Shown piece after piece: positions 8,337-17,038 of a stretch of DNA of 64,000 nucleotides (the first letter of the stretch is position 1; each line of letters starts with the position of its first letter). The notes under the pieces are model-generated. The model had not been told where the DNA came from. It ran no database searches and was given only the letters and a program-made list of their open reading frames with translations. The stretch is from DASQZK01 sp963732905. Its GTDB lineage: Bacteria; Bacteroidota; Bacteroidia; Bacteroidales; GCA-2748055. Location: the NCBI GenBank assembly GCA_963732905.1, contig CAVTBM010000004.1:732698-796697 (forward strand), written 5' to 3'. The translations under genes and the position numbers were made by a program.

Positions 8337-9767
8337 TTAATGATACGACACCGTCCCGTCGGCATTCAGCGGAGGATATTTCCACAACCTGACATATTCC
8401 AATCCCGGAAGGAATTTATCTCCTGTCGACACAAGCTTTGATGTCAGGAGATCATCAAACTGTTTTACCAGCTCCTTTTTATGTACATCGGTGACGAGAT
8501 TGTTCATCTGGTAAGGATCGGCGAGGTCATCGAAAAACAGCCAGGGACCTTTCAGATCGCGGACGTAGGTGTAATGCAGTGAGCGTAATCCGCGATATTC
8601 CCTTCCCCCCACGGATCTTGACCACTGTCCGAACGGTTGTACGCAGGAGATGAGGGTTACGGTATCCCCTGGATTTTTGCCACCGTGGATATAATCACTG
8701 TAATCGGTCCCTTCCACGGTAGAAGGTATTTTGACCGAGCACAGTCCCAGAATTGTGGGCATCACATCCTCTATATTGATCATGGCTTTCCGGCTTCCGG
8801 GTTTTCCGCCCAGTTTCTCCGGCACATAAAAGATCATCGGTATCCGGATGGATTCATCGTACGGTTGTTGTTTTTTATAATAACTGTGGGAGCCCAGAAG
8901 GTCACCATGATCGGAAAGGAAAACGATAATTGTATTCTCTGCGATACCGGACTCTTCCAGTGTTTGCCGGATTTGGCCAACCATATCATCCAGTGCCGTG
9001 CAATGTGCATAGTATCCGGCTATATTCTCTTTTGCTGCTTCCGCTGCCGAATCGGGAACATTCGGTTGCAGGCGTATCATTTTGGGAGAATACATTGCAC
9101 GGTACTTTTTTGGGGCTGTCTCATATGGTGCATGCGGGGGGCCCCATGATAAGAAGAACATAAATGGTTCAGGGTCGCTGGCGTGACGGCGGATATACAG
9201 GCAGGCATCTTTCGTCTGGGCGATTGCATCATAGCCTTCCCAGTAAAGCGTATCGGGAGTATCAGCGTAATAGATCGAGTGGTTGTAATCGTGGGTGCAC
9301 TCATTGGCTTTCCAGTATTGAAAGCCTTGTCTGCGGTTGCCCGGAGGGATGAAGGCCGTGCGGCCGTGTCCGTCGAGGTGCCATTTTCCGGTGATGGCCG
9401 TCTGATAGTCAGCCCCGGCCATGACTTTAGCCAGGGTGACAGCATTGGTATCCAGTTGCACATCGTTCATGAAAACGCCGTTGGTGAGGGAGCGCTGACC
9501 GGTTATCAGTGAAGCCCTTGCCGGGCAGCAGACCGGCACACCGGAGACCGCATTCGTAAATACGATACTTTCAGAGGCCAGCTTATCGATGTTGGGCGTC
9601 TTTACCACGGTATCCCCGGTGTAACCGAAGGACATGGCCCGCCATTGATCGGCCATCACAATAAGCACATTCGGGGGTGTGGTCTTTTGCTTCTGATCTT
9701 TTAATGACTGGCAGGACAAGAGGGTTGTCAGTTCCAGGGATAGTAAGGCTGCTAGTTTTACCTCCAT
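8337..9767 (-). CDS. sulfatase lipoprotein
   Basis: 476 residues from the ATG at 9767, which begins a signal peptide with lipobox LLSC (Cys19); an upstream in-frame Met at 9872 would overrun the small gene at 9811-10008, so it is rejected. Metal-binding Asp in IVMADQWRA; formylglycine motif C80-C-P-A-R84 in VCCPARASLITG, the canonical C-x-P-x-R; FLSDHGDLLGSH with the later metal ligands, and KKQQPYDESIRIP. The C-terminal part (YQMNNLVTD) is typical of S1 sulfatases. It sits upstream of, and co-directional with, the other sulfatase; the two share fold but little close identity and so probably act on different sulfate esters. Confidence 0.9.
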   Translation of the reverse strand: MEVKLAALLSLELTTLLSCQSLKDQKQKTTPPNVLIVMADQWRAMSFGYTGDTVVKTPNIDKLASESIVFTNAVSGVPVCCPARASLITGQRSLTNGVFMNDVQLDTNAVTLAKVMAGADYQTAITGKWHLDGHGRTAFIPPGNRRQGFQYWKANECTHDYNHSIYYADTPDTLYWEGYDAIAQTKDACLYIRRHASDPEPFMFFLSWGPPHAPYETAPKKYRAMYSPKMIRLQPNVPDSAAEAAKENIAGYYAHCTALDDMVGQIRQTLEESGIAENTIIVFLSDHGDLLGSHSYYKKQQPYDESIRIPMIFYVPEKLGGKPGSRKAMINIEDVMPTILGLCSVKIPSTVEGTDYSDYIHGGKNPGDTVTLISCVQPFGQWSRSVGGREYRGLRSLHYTYVRDLKGPWLFFDDLADPYQMNNLVTDVHKKELVKQFDDLLTSKLVSTGDKFLPGLEYVRLWKYPPLNADGTVSYH

Positions 9768-9810
9768 TTTTAAATTGTATATCCGGTTTCCGGCAATACA
9801 TGGCTGTCTC

Positions 9811-10008
9811 TCAACCGACCAAATATTTTTTTTGTCTGTATTTCTCCGCAATAGTGTGCCGTTCATTTTCATCCAGCTCCTTCATATATATTTTCCATCC
9901 CGGACAGAAATTGATATGCCACCGCCAGAACCGTCCGGTGAAGGATTTTGGTTTTGTGTCATATTTCATGCGGAGGGGGCAGTTTCCGCATTTGATCTGG
10001 GTTTCCAT
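9811..10008 (-). CDS. small conserved Cys/Trp-rich protein of unknown function
   Basis: 65 residues with dense invariant-looking positions: C7-x2-C10 (KCGNCPLR), a YDxxPxSxxGRFWRWHINFCPGWK core (Cys35) and a charged C-terminal helix. The pattern of three Cys, one His and several Trp suggests a small metal-binding fold. I recognise it as resembling uncharacterised Bacteroidota proteins but know no function. It is 43 bases upstream of the sulfatase start at 9767 on the same strand, and could be co-transcribed with it. Confidence 0.6.
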   Translation of the reverse strand: METQIKCGNCPLRMKYDTKPKSFTGRFWRWHINFCPGWKIYMKELDENERHTIAEKYRQKKYLVG

Positions 10009-10123
10009 GGGGTTGATGTTGAAGATCTTGATAAAACGAAATTACGACAATCGCGAATGATTAACAAGAATAAAAGCGAAGGCAGGAGGTACGGTAACAT
10101 CAATCATTTAAATCTGCCGACGA

Positions 10124-11482
10124 TTATCGTCCGGCGATGCCCTCCGGTAAATCGGGGCCGGCTGTTGTACCGCTACCCGCCGGCATCGTAAACCTGAAAG
10201 TACTCCCCTTATCAACTTCACTTTCAACCCATAACCGGCCACCATGCTTCTCAACAAATTCTTTGCAGAGTATCAGGCCCAGGCCGGTGCTGAGTTCCCC
10301 ATCAGTACCCTTAGTACCGATTTTCTCACCTAAAATAAACAGCTTTTTAACTTTATCCTCAGAAATGCCAACACCTGTATCGCTAACTGAAATTTCTACC
10401 ATTCCATTTTCATTTTTTTCAGATTTTACTGTAACAGTTCCGCCACTTTTTGTGAATTTTACAGAATTCGAAATAAGGTTTCTCATAATAGTTTCAGCCA
10501 TTTTTTCGTCGGCATGAATCGTTTGACTATAAGAAATTCCATTGACCATACTAATTCCCTTTTGTGACAGCCTTTCTTTTAAAAGTCTGATATTTTGCAA
10601 AACAATTGCAGATAAGTTAAGCTCTTTTGGTTCAAAGCTTGTTGCACCTTTTTGTATCATTGCCCATTCAAGCAGATTTCCCAATAGCTGGTATAAATTG
10701 TCGGCAGATTCATTTAGCGCTTTGCTGAAGCCTGTCAGGTCCGACAATGTAAAATTTTCCTTTACATCTGCCATCATCTTAGTAAGACTTAACAAGCCCT
10801 GGAGTGGGCTTCTTAAATCGTGTGCTATAATGGAGAAGAATTTATCTTTTTCGGCATTGATTTTTGAAAGTTCGGCTGTTCTTTCATTAACTAATTCTTC
10901 CAGATTTTCATTTAATGAACTTAATTCTTCCCGGGAATGAATTAATTCTATGTTCTTGCTTAATGCAGCTTCATAGGTTGAAATCATCATAGCCATCATT
11001 TTAGCAGGATCAATCAAAATAGATCGTAATTCGCCGTCTATTGAAACTTTAATGTTACTTTTAGATTGATGATACAGGTTAATTTTGCTTTCATTAAGTG
11101 ATTTTTCAAGGTGAGAGATGAGATAATTTTCGCTGTATGGTTTGTTTATAAAACTATCGGCACCACACTCAAGACACTCCAGAATATCCTCTGAGCGAAA
11201 AAGGGAGGTAAGCAGTATTACCGGAATGTTCTTCGTGTTCTCATTTCCTTTTATCTTTCTGCAAAGCTCATACCCATTCATTTCAGGCATAATTATATCA
11301 CTGATCACAACATCAGGTTTTTTCTTAATAACCAAGGCCATGGCTTCCTCTCCATCCTTCGCAACAACGACTTCGTAATTGTGGTTTTCAAGGACAAACC
11401 TTAATTGCTCTGACTGAGTAGGACTGTCTTCGGCAACAAGAACTTTTAATTTGTCTTGTTTACCCATGTTTTTGCTAATCAT
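10124..11482 (-). CDS. response receiver-histidine kinase (REC-coiled coil-HisKA-HATPase)
   Basis: 452 residues (447 from the Met at 11467, which starts nearer the receiver). Receiver domain at about 13-130 with the acidic pair in VLVAEDS, phospho-acceptor Asp in VVISDIIMPEMNG and the Lys in FINKPYS. A coiled-coil linker (about 175-215) leads to HisKA with the phosphorylated His in SIIAHDLRSPLQG, then an HATPase_c domain (N box NLISNSVKFT, G1 VSDTGVGIS, G2 GLGLILC). No membrane segment, so cytoplasmic. It is the last gene of the chemosensory cluster and may take phosphate from an upstream kinase or relay to the CheY-like regulator. Confidence 0.88.
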   Translation of the reverse strand: MISKNMGKQDKLKVLVAEDSPTQSEQLRFVLENHNYEVVVAKDGEEAMALVIKKKPDVVISDIIMPEMNGYELCRKIKGNENTKNIPVILLTSLFRSEDILECLECGADSFINKPYSENYLISHLEKSLNESKINLYHQSKSNIKVSIDGELRSILIDPAKMMAMMISTYEAALSKNIELIHSREELSSLNENLEELVNERTAELSKINAEKDKFFSIIAHDLRSPLQGLLSLTKMMADVKENFTLSDLTGFSKALNESADNLYQLLGNLLEWAMIQKGATSFEPKELNLSAIVLQNIRLLKERLSQKGISMVNGISYSQTIHADEKMAETIMRNLISNSVKFTKSGGTVTVKSEKNENGMVEISVSDTGVGISEDKVKKLFILGEKIGTKGTDGELSTGLGLILCKEFVEKHGGRLWVESEVDKGSTFRFTMPAGSGTTAGPDLPEGIAGR

Positions 11483-11585
11483 AGATTTAGATATAAGAAC
11501 TTAAGGGCTCGACGGCTCAATAGCCCAGATTTTAATGCCGATGCGCCACTGTACTTTTGTTCCGTAATTCAATACCTCATTCATA

Positions 11586-12626
11586 CTATTTCACCAATTC
11601 AATTAAAAATTCCGGAATACTGTCAATTGACATCACGTGATCAGCAGCTCCAATCTTCAAAGCCTCGCCGGGCATTCCGAAAATGATGGAACTTGCCTCA
11701 TCCTGTATAACAGTTATTGCACCATTATCTTTCATTGCTTTCAGTTCTACTGCACCATCCTTACCCATACCAGTAAGCAGTATCCCTATTGCACTCTTTC
11801 CCATGATCTTTGCAACAGACCGGAAGAGATGGTCGACCGATGGCCTGAGCCCGTTTTCAGGAGGTAATGTGTTCAGGATAATGATTGGTCCCTGTGTTAT
11901 CTCCATATGAAATCCGTCAGGCGCAACATATGTGATCCCCGCTTCAACATGCTCACCATCAGATGCAACCTTTACAGGAATTTGGGAAGAAGTTGATAAC
12001 CAATCTACAAAACCTTTGACAAAACCTGCAGAAATATGTTGAACAATAAGTATCGGTAACGGAAATTCTTTTGGTAATCCGGCCAGGATTTTCTGCAGTG
12101 CAGCAGGTCCTCCTGTTGAAGCTCCGACAGCAACAAGTTGAAGATCTCTTTTCATTCCGTTTGCCGGAGGATTGAATGACGTTGGTTTAGCAGGGACCTC
12201 CTGTTTTCTGTTGTAATGTCTTACAACTTTAACTTCCGACATAAGTTTTACAGTCTGAATCAATTTTCTCTGTAGATGTTCAAAATTGGGATGATTCATA
12301 CCCGGAGGACGTAAAACCACTGCCAGAGCCCCGGCTTCAATTATTTCGAAACTGTGTGTGACGTCTGTATTCCCCATGCTTCCACTTACAATGACGATTG
12401 GTGTAGGGGTATTTTCCATGATTTTACGCGTTGCTTCAGATCCATCCATGTCAGGCAAATGGAAGTCCATCGTTATGATATCCGGTCGTTTTTCCCTGGT
12501 GAGTTTAATTGCTTCACGACCAGAGGAGGCAATTCCCACTATCCTGATATCCTTATCAGAAGTAAGAATATGCTCCATTAACTCCTGTGCTACCTTTGAG
12601 TCATCTACTATAAGGACTTTGAGCAT
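11586..12626 (-). CDS. cheB: chemotaxis response regulator protein-glutamate methylesterase CheB
   Basis: 346 residues. N-terminal receiver with D8/D9 and phospho-acceptor D54 (TMDFHLPDMDG), then a linker and the methylesterase domain with the catalytic triad in place: S170 in AVGASTGGP, H198 in VQHISAGF and D290 in TGMGKDGA. It removes methyl groups from (or deamidates) the chemoreceptors encoded in the same cluster, opposing CheR. One oddity is visible: the receiver position normally held by a conserved Lys reads Arg (VVLRPPG, R106), which may alter phosphorylation switching. Cytoplasmic. Confidence 0.93.
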   Translation of the reverse strand: MLKVLIVDDSKVAQELMEHILTSDKDIRIVGIASSGREAIKLTREKRPDIITMDFHLPDMDGSEATRKIMENTPTPIVIVSGSMGNTDVTHSFEIIEAGALAVVLRPPGMNHPNFEHLQRKLIQTVKLMSEVKVVRHYNRKQEVPAKPTSFNPPANGMKRDLQLVAVGASTGGPAALQKILAGLPKEFPLPILIVQHISAGFVKGFVDWLSTSSQIPVKVASDGEHVEAGITYVAPDGFHMEITQGPIIILNTLPPENGLRPSVDHLFRSVAKIMGKSAIGILLTGMGKDGAVELKAMKDNGAITVIQDEASSIIFGMPGEALKIGAADHVMSIDSIPEFLIELVK

Positions 12627-12799
12627 GACTTTTTCTTGTTTTTTTGCCCCCCAAGAAGTGGGTCTAATTTGGCAATGTTGTTAAAAATTTGCTATATAAT
12701 TAATTTCTGTTCAGCGTTTTATATCTATTTAATCATCAGTTTATAAATAGCATTTCTAAAAGAATAAGTATCAACCACTCTTCATGGGGGCACCAGCCT

Positions 12800-15091
12800 C
12801 TATATCAACTTCTTAATTATTTCTAACAGGTTTCCCTGGTCAAAACTGCTTTTAACGATGTATGCATCAGCACCAACTTCGATGCCATGCTCACGGTCCT
12901 CCCGTGATTCAAGTGCGGTAACAAGCACCACCGGAACTTCACTGAGTTTTTTATCATTCTTTATCTTTGTAGTAAGTTCAAACCCATTCATCTTAGGCAT
13001 ATCCACGTCTGATACAATAATATCAATATCCCCGGCGCGTGATTTTGTAAATGCATCCGCACCGTCGACTGCTGTAGTTACCTTGTAACCTGCCATTTCC
13101 AGTATATTTTTTATCAAAGTCCGTGAGGTTATAGAATCTTCCGCAACGAGAATATTTGGGATTTTAGCAGAATTAAGTTCATCTCCTGATATTTCGTTTT
13201 TCTTCCCTTTTATCTTTAAAGCAGATTTCATAAGGTCGGAAACATTAAGTACAGGAACGATCTTGCCTGAACCCAGAATGGTAGCACCTGAAATATTTCT
13301 TACTCGGTTTAGTAATTGCCCCAATCCTTTAACCAGTACCTGCTGTTCATCATCCACTTCATCTACCTTAAAGGCTATGCGATATTCTCCCGAAAAAATT
13401 ATTACCACACGAATCTGACCTGTTTTCTGAAATCCCGGTTCCATTTTACTCTTCCCTGTATGCTTATGTTCAGGTAACCCCAACACTTCTCCCAGATCTA
13501 CAACCGAAATGACCTGCTCTTCAATCAGTATTGTTTCATGGTTTTCAATGGTTTTGATCTCATCCTGTTTCACTTTCATCACCCGTTCTACATTCATTGT
13601 AGGAAGGATGTACATGAATTCTTTAACTTTAACAAGGATACCCCTGAAGGTGGTTAGAGTCATTGGCAGAAGGATATGAATGGTAGTCCCTGCCTTTGGT
13701 TCTGTTTCCACAGAAATTTTTCCATTTAGTTTATTGACTTTTTCCTGGACTATCGACAAACCCAAACCGTGTCCGGAAATGTCAGTAATAATTGGACTGG
13801 TAGAGATTCCGGACTGATATATAAGATCTATGACCTCCTTTGTTTCAAGCTTTTCCGAAGCTTCTTTTGATAAGACCCCTGATTTAATGGCTGCTTTCAG
13901 CACAAGATCCTTATCAATACCCTTACCATCGTCAGAAAGAGTTATCTCAACCATTCCACTTTCTTTTGCTGCAAAGGCAAGAGTAATGTTACCATGTGGA
14001 GACTTATTTTCAAGCAGGCGCTCCTGTGGTTTACCGATACCGTGATTTATACTGTTACGGATCATGTGGATCAGCGGATCTTTAAGCTCTTCAAGTATCC
14101 GCTTGTCGATTTCAAGTTCTGATCCGCTGACTATAAAATCTATCTCTTTGTTTTGTTCACGTGCAATCTCCCTGATCATCCCCGGAAATGACTCAACCAG
14201 TGATGATACCGGAAGCATAAGCACCTGTTTCATCGCCTCGAGGTGGTTGTTTACCAGCCGGTCAAGAATATGATGATCGTGTTCCATTAAGCGGGTAATC
14301 TCTGTAATTTTACTATCCACGTTATTCATTTGCATCTCGTTGGTCTCATACCATTCATTCCATGTTTCGACTGTGGCAACTGCCCTCCGGCTTCTCCATT
14401 TTTGTGTCTCAGTTTTCCATTCGTTCAACTCAGTGCGCAAAAACCTAAGTTCTTCAATCCTCTGATCGACAGCTATCTTCGATTGAAGCATCTCTTCGGC
14501 CTGAAGCAGTAACGGATCAAGTTTTGCTATCGGGATGCGAACCATACCAGATTGCATTTGTATACTTTTCCGGGGAGCTTCAAAAGTTGATTCAGACTTT
14601 GGAATCTGGTCAGACGAAACAAAGTGGGTTTGCCCGGAATAGGCTGCTGATGGTTCTTGTTTTGCCGGGGTAATTGCTTTTCCCAATGCCATTTCATTAA
14701 GACTGCTGATCAACTGCCGCTGAGACTGCCGTAAGGTACCGGTTAGTTCGGTTCCAGGGGTTTCAGTATATTTTGACAGCCACTCCATAGTTTTGTAAAA
14801 AATGTCGAACATTTCGGGCGACAGGCTTATTTCCTTACGCTTCAGAGCAGAGAATATGCTCTCCATGGGCTGACAAACAGTTTCAATTTCCTTCTGATCA
14901 ACAGAGCGGGCCGCACCTTTCAGGCTATGTACCTCACGGAATAAGACTTCTATGATCTCCTCCTCTTTTTTCTTTGAAGTCGTCTTTTCACAATTGTTCA
15001 AGTTTTCAGAGATTGCACTAATATGTTCTTCCGCTTCAATCCGGAAAGTGGCCAGGATCCGTTTCTGAAATTCGAGATCTTTTTTATCCAT
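12800..15091 (-). CDS. cheA: hybrid chemotaxis histidine kinase CheA with C-terminal receiver
   Basis: 763 residues from the ATG at 15091 (MDKKDLEFQK); the in-frame extension upstream is Lys/Arg-rich, unlike the family, and overlaps the MCP gene. Order: HPt domain with phospho-His55 (REVHSLKGAARS), linker with a helical dimerisation segment (about 170-310), HATPase of the CheA type (HMIRNSINHGIGKP, LSDDGKGID, GHGLGLSIV), CheW-like coupling domain (about 500-640), and a receiver (ILVAEDS...IIVSDVDMPKMNG...YIVKSS). No clear P2 domain. Such CheA-REC hybrids are common in alternative chemosensory systems and may use the receiver as a phosphate sink. It signals downstream of the two MCPs. Confidence 0.92.
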   Translation of the reverse strand: MDKKDLEFQKRILATFRIEAEEHISAISENLNNCEKTTSKKKEEEIIEVLFREVHSLKGAARSVDQKEIETVCQPMESIFSALKRKEISLSPEMFDIFYKTMEWLSKYTETPGTELTGTLRQSQRQLISSLNEMALGKAITPAKQEPSAAYSGQTHFVSSDQIPKSESTFEAPRKSIQMQSGMVRIPIAKLDPLLLQAEEMLQSKIAVDQRIEELRFLRTELNEWKTETQKWRSRRAVATVETWNEWYETNEMQMNNVDSKITEITRLMEHDHHILDRLVNNHLEAMKQVLMLPVSSLVESFPGMIREIAREQNKEIDFIVSGSELEIDKRILEELKDPLIHMIRNSINHGIGKPQERLLENKSPHGNITLAFAAKESGMVEITLSDDGKGIDKDLVLKAAIKSGVLSKEASEKLETKEVIDLIYQSGISTSPIITDISGHGLGLSIVQEKVNKLNGKISVETEPKAGTTIHILLPMTLTTFRGILVKVKEFMYILPTMNVERVMKVKQDEIKTIENHETILIEEQVISVVDLGEVLGLPEHKHTGKSKMEPGFQKTGQIRVVIIFSGEYRIAFKVDEVDDEQQVLVKGLGQLLNRVRNISGATILGSGKIVPVLNVSDLMKSALKIKGKKNEISGDELNSAKIPNILVAEDSITSRTLIKNILEMAGYKVTTAVDGADAFTKSRAGDIDIIVSDVDMPKMNGFELTTKIKNDKKLSEVPVVLVTALESREDREHGIEVGADAYIVKSSFDQGNLLEIIKKLI

Positions 15092-15179
15092 GGTATTGTC
15101 TTTTTGCCTAGATGTCTTGCGGTTATACAGTCTCTCTGTTTTTGTAATTCGACTTTGTCTTTTCGTTGTGTGTTGGTCT

Positions 15180-16871
15180 TTACATTTTAAACTTATCAAC
15201 CAGATCTTTAAGTTTTTGTCCCAGTTCGTGCAGGCCTTTCGCGGATTTTTCCGACTGAAGCATGCTTACTGCGGTTTCCGTTCCTGCCTGGTTTATATTT
15301 TGCATGGCCACTCCAATCTGATCCATTCCGACCACCTGTTGCTGGCTGGATGCAACGATTTGTGTCGCTGCCTGAACTGCTTCGTTGCTGCTCTCCGCAA
15401 GGGCACGGATTGCTTCTCCCGCCAATGCCGATTGCCTTACTCCTGTCTCAACTGCCTTGCTGCCCTGCTCGGTAGCCATTACTGCAGCGCTGGTAGCTTT
15501 CTGAACATCATTCAGGATTTTTCTAACCTCTGTTGTTGACTGCTTCGACTGGCCTGCAAGATTCTTTATTTCCTGGGCCACCACGGCAAAACCCTTTCCC
15601 TGCTCACCAGCTTTGGCTGCTTCAATAGCCGCATTTACTGCAAGCAGATTTGACTGATCTGCAATATCTGTAACAGAGGCGATAATTCCGCCGATGGATT
15701 GGCTTTGTTCGCTCAGCCGCACAATGGTTTGTGCTATTGAATCCATCTGCTCACGGATATGATTCATACCATTTACCGTCTCTTCTATTGCTTTTTGTCC
15801 GTTTTGAGATATCAGGACCACTTTCTGGGCACTGTCAGCAACATTTTTTGCTTTTTGAGAAGAGAGTTTTGCAGCCTGTTGCACCTCCTCCACAGTGGTT
15901 GTAGTTTCGCTGATGGCAGAGGCAGTTTCTGCTGTTCCTGAGGCCACCTGAGTAGTTGCAGCCAAAATCTCTGCTGAAGAGGATGCAATAACATTAACGG
16001 TTTCTTTTACTTCAATTAAGACATTTGACAGGTCAGCAGTGCGCTGTTCAAGCGAATCCTTATAGGTGAGCAGTTCATTCTCCAATTTGTTCTTTTCAGC
16101 AATATCTTTGCTGAATGACCGGATCATAACGGATAATTCATTTTTACCCTTCATATAATCTGAAATATCCATTGTCAAATCCCTTGTTGTAACCAACTTT
16201 GTTGCAATACCAATTGGTCTGGTGACTCCTCTGGTCAGTACCATCGCTATTATCAATGAAATTACTAAAGCCAGCAAACCCAGTGTCATTATTGCCAACC
16301 GGGAATCAGCTGCTGCCTTTTGTGCCTGCTGGTAACGCATCTGGCTCTTGGCAATATTAAACTGTACGAGAGCTTCCAGATTTTTTATCCAAAAAATTCT
16401 TTGACTTTTTGCCTGATCATTCAAAATATTCAGTGCTTCGCTATACCTGCCTTCCGCAACTAAAGCAATGATTCTATTGTTTTCGGCTCTTGACGAGTCC
16501 CTTGATAGGTCAGCGTTGTCCATCAATGTCTGAGCTTCCATATCATCAGCAGGAGTCATTAAGTGGAATGATTTATTACTTTCATCATAGACTTTTCTTC
16601 TTGCCACAATACTGTCCTTCATGGCATTGATTTTTCTCATATCTTTCCCGGAAATCATAATGTCCCTGATTGAGATGGAATTATCTCTGGCAATAGCACT
16701 CATTTTGGCTGCAAGTAAAATCCGGACATTGTTAACTTCAACAATGCGTGCCAGTTTTTCATGATTTGCTTTCATCTGGGCTAAACTAACCAGTATTATG
16801 GAAATCATAAGCGCAAGCACAATGACGAATCCCGTTAAAAATTGCATCCAGATTTTCATATTTTTAAACAT
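15180..16871 (-). CDS. membrane methyl-accepting chemotaxis protein
   Basis: 563 residues. Transmembrane segment at about 10-30, a periplasmic four-helix-bundle sensor (about 32-190; alpha-helical, no PAS/Cache signature), second transmembrane segment at about 192-213, a short HAMP-like region beginning TRGVTRPIGIATKL, and a long signalling coiled coil whose hairpin tip reads IADQSNLLAVNAAIEAAKAGEQGKGFAVVAQEI. The C-terminal half is strikingly similar to the neighbouring PAS-MCP, indicating duplication. Lies immediately upstream of cheA on the same strand (89 bases). The stimulus is unknown. Confidence 0.92.
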   Translation of the reverse strand: MFKNMKIWMQFLTGFVIVLALMISIILVSLAQMKANHEKLARIVEVNNVRILLAAKMSAIARDNSISIRDIMISGKDMRKINAMKDSIVARRKVYDESNKSFHLMTPADDMEAQTLMDNADLSRDSSRAENNRIIALVAEGRYSEALNILNDQAKSQRIFWIKNLEALVQFNIAKSQMRYQQAQKAAADSRLAIMTLGLLALVISLIIAMVLTRGVTRPIGIATKLVTTRDLTMDISDYMKGKNELSVMIRSFSKDIAEKNKLENELLTYKDSLEQRTADLSNVLIEVKETVNVIASSSAEILAATTQVASGTAETASAISETTTTVEEVQQAAKLSSQKAKNVADSAQKVVLISQNGQKAIEETVNGMNHIREQMDSIAQTIVRLSEQSQSIGGIIASVTDIADQSNLLAVNAAIEAAKAGEQGKGFAVVAQEIKNLAGQSKQSTTEVRKILNDVQKATSAAVMATEQGSKAVETGVRQSALAGEAIRALAESSNEAVQAATQIVASSQQQVVGMDQIGVAMQNINQAGTETAVSMLQSEKSAKGLHELGQKLKDLVDKFKM

Positions 16872-17038
16872 GGTATGAATCTCCTTAAATTAATTTGTAC
16901 TGTATTTTTATTTTTTCAATTTTAGTATTGTTCCATATCTTTTTATCCCCTTTAATATTTCTACCGGGGGAAGACCGGGATGGGGGTGTGTTACTTTACT
17001 TTTGTCTTTTACTTCCACCATATGCCATTTATCAATCT

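Noticed and set aside
9768..9872. Earlier start of the second sulfatase
   Set aside because: Would overlap the small protein gene and precede the lipoprotein signal with a polar extension.
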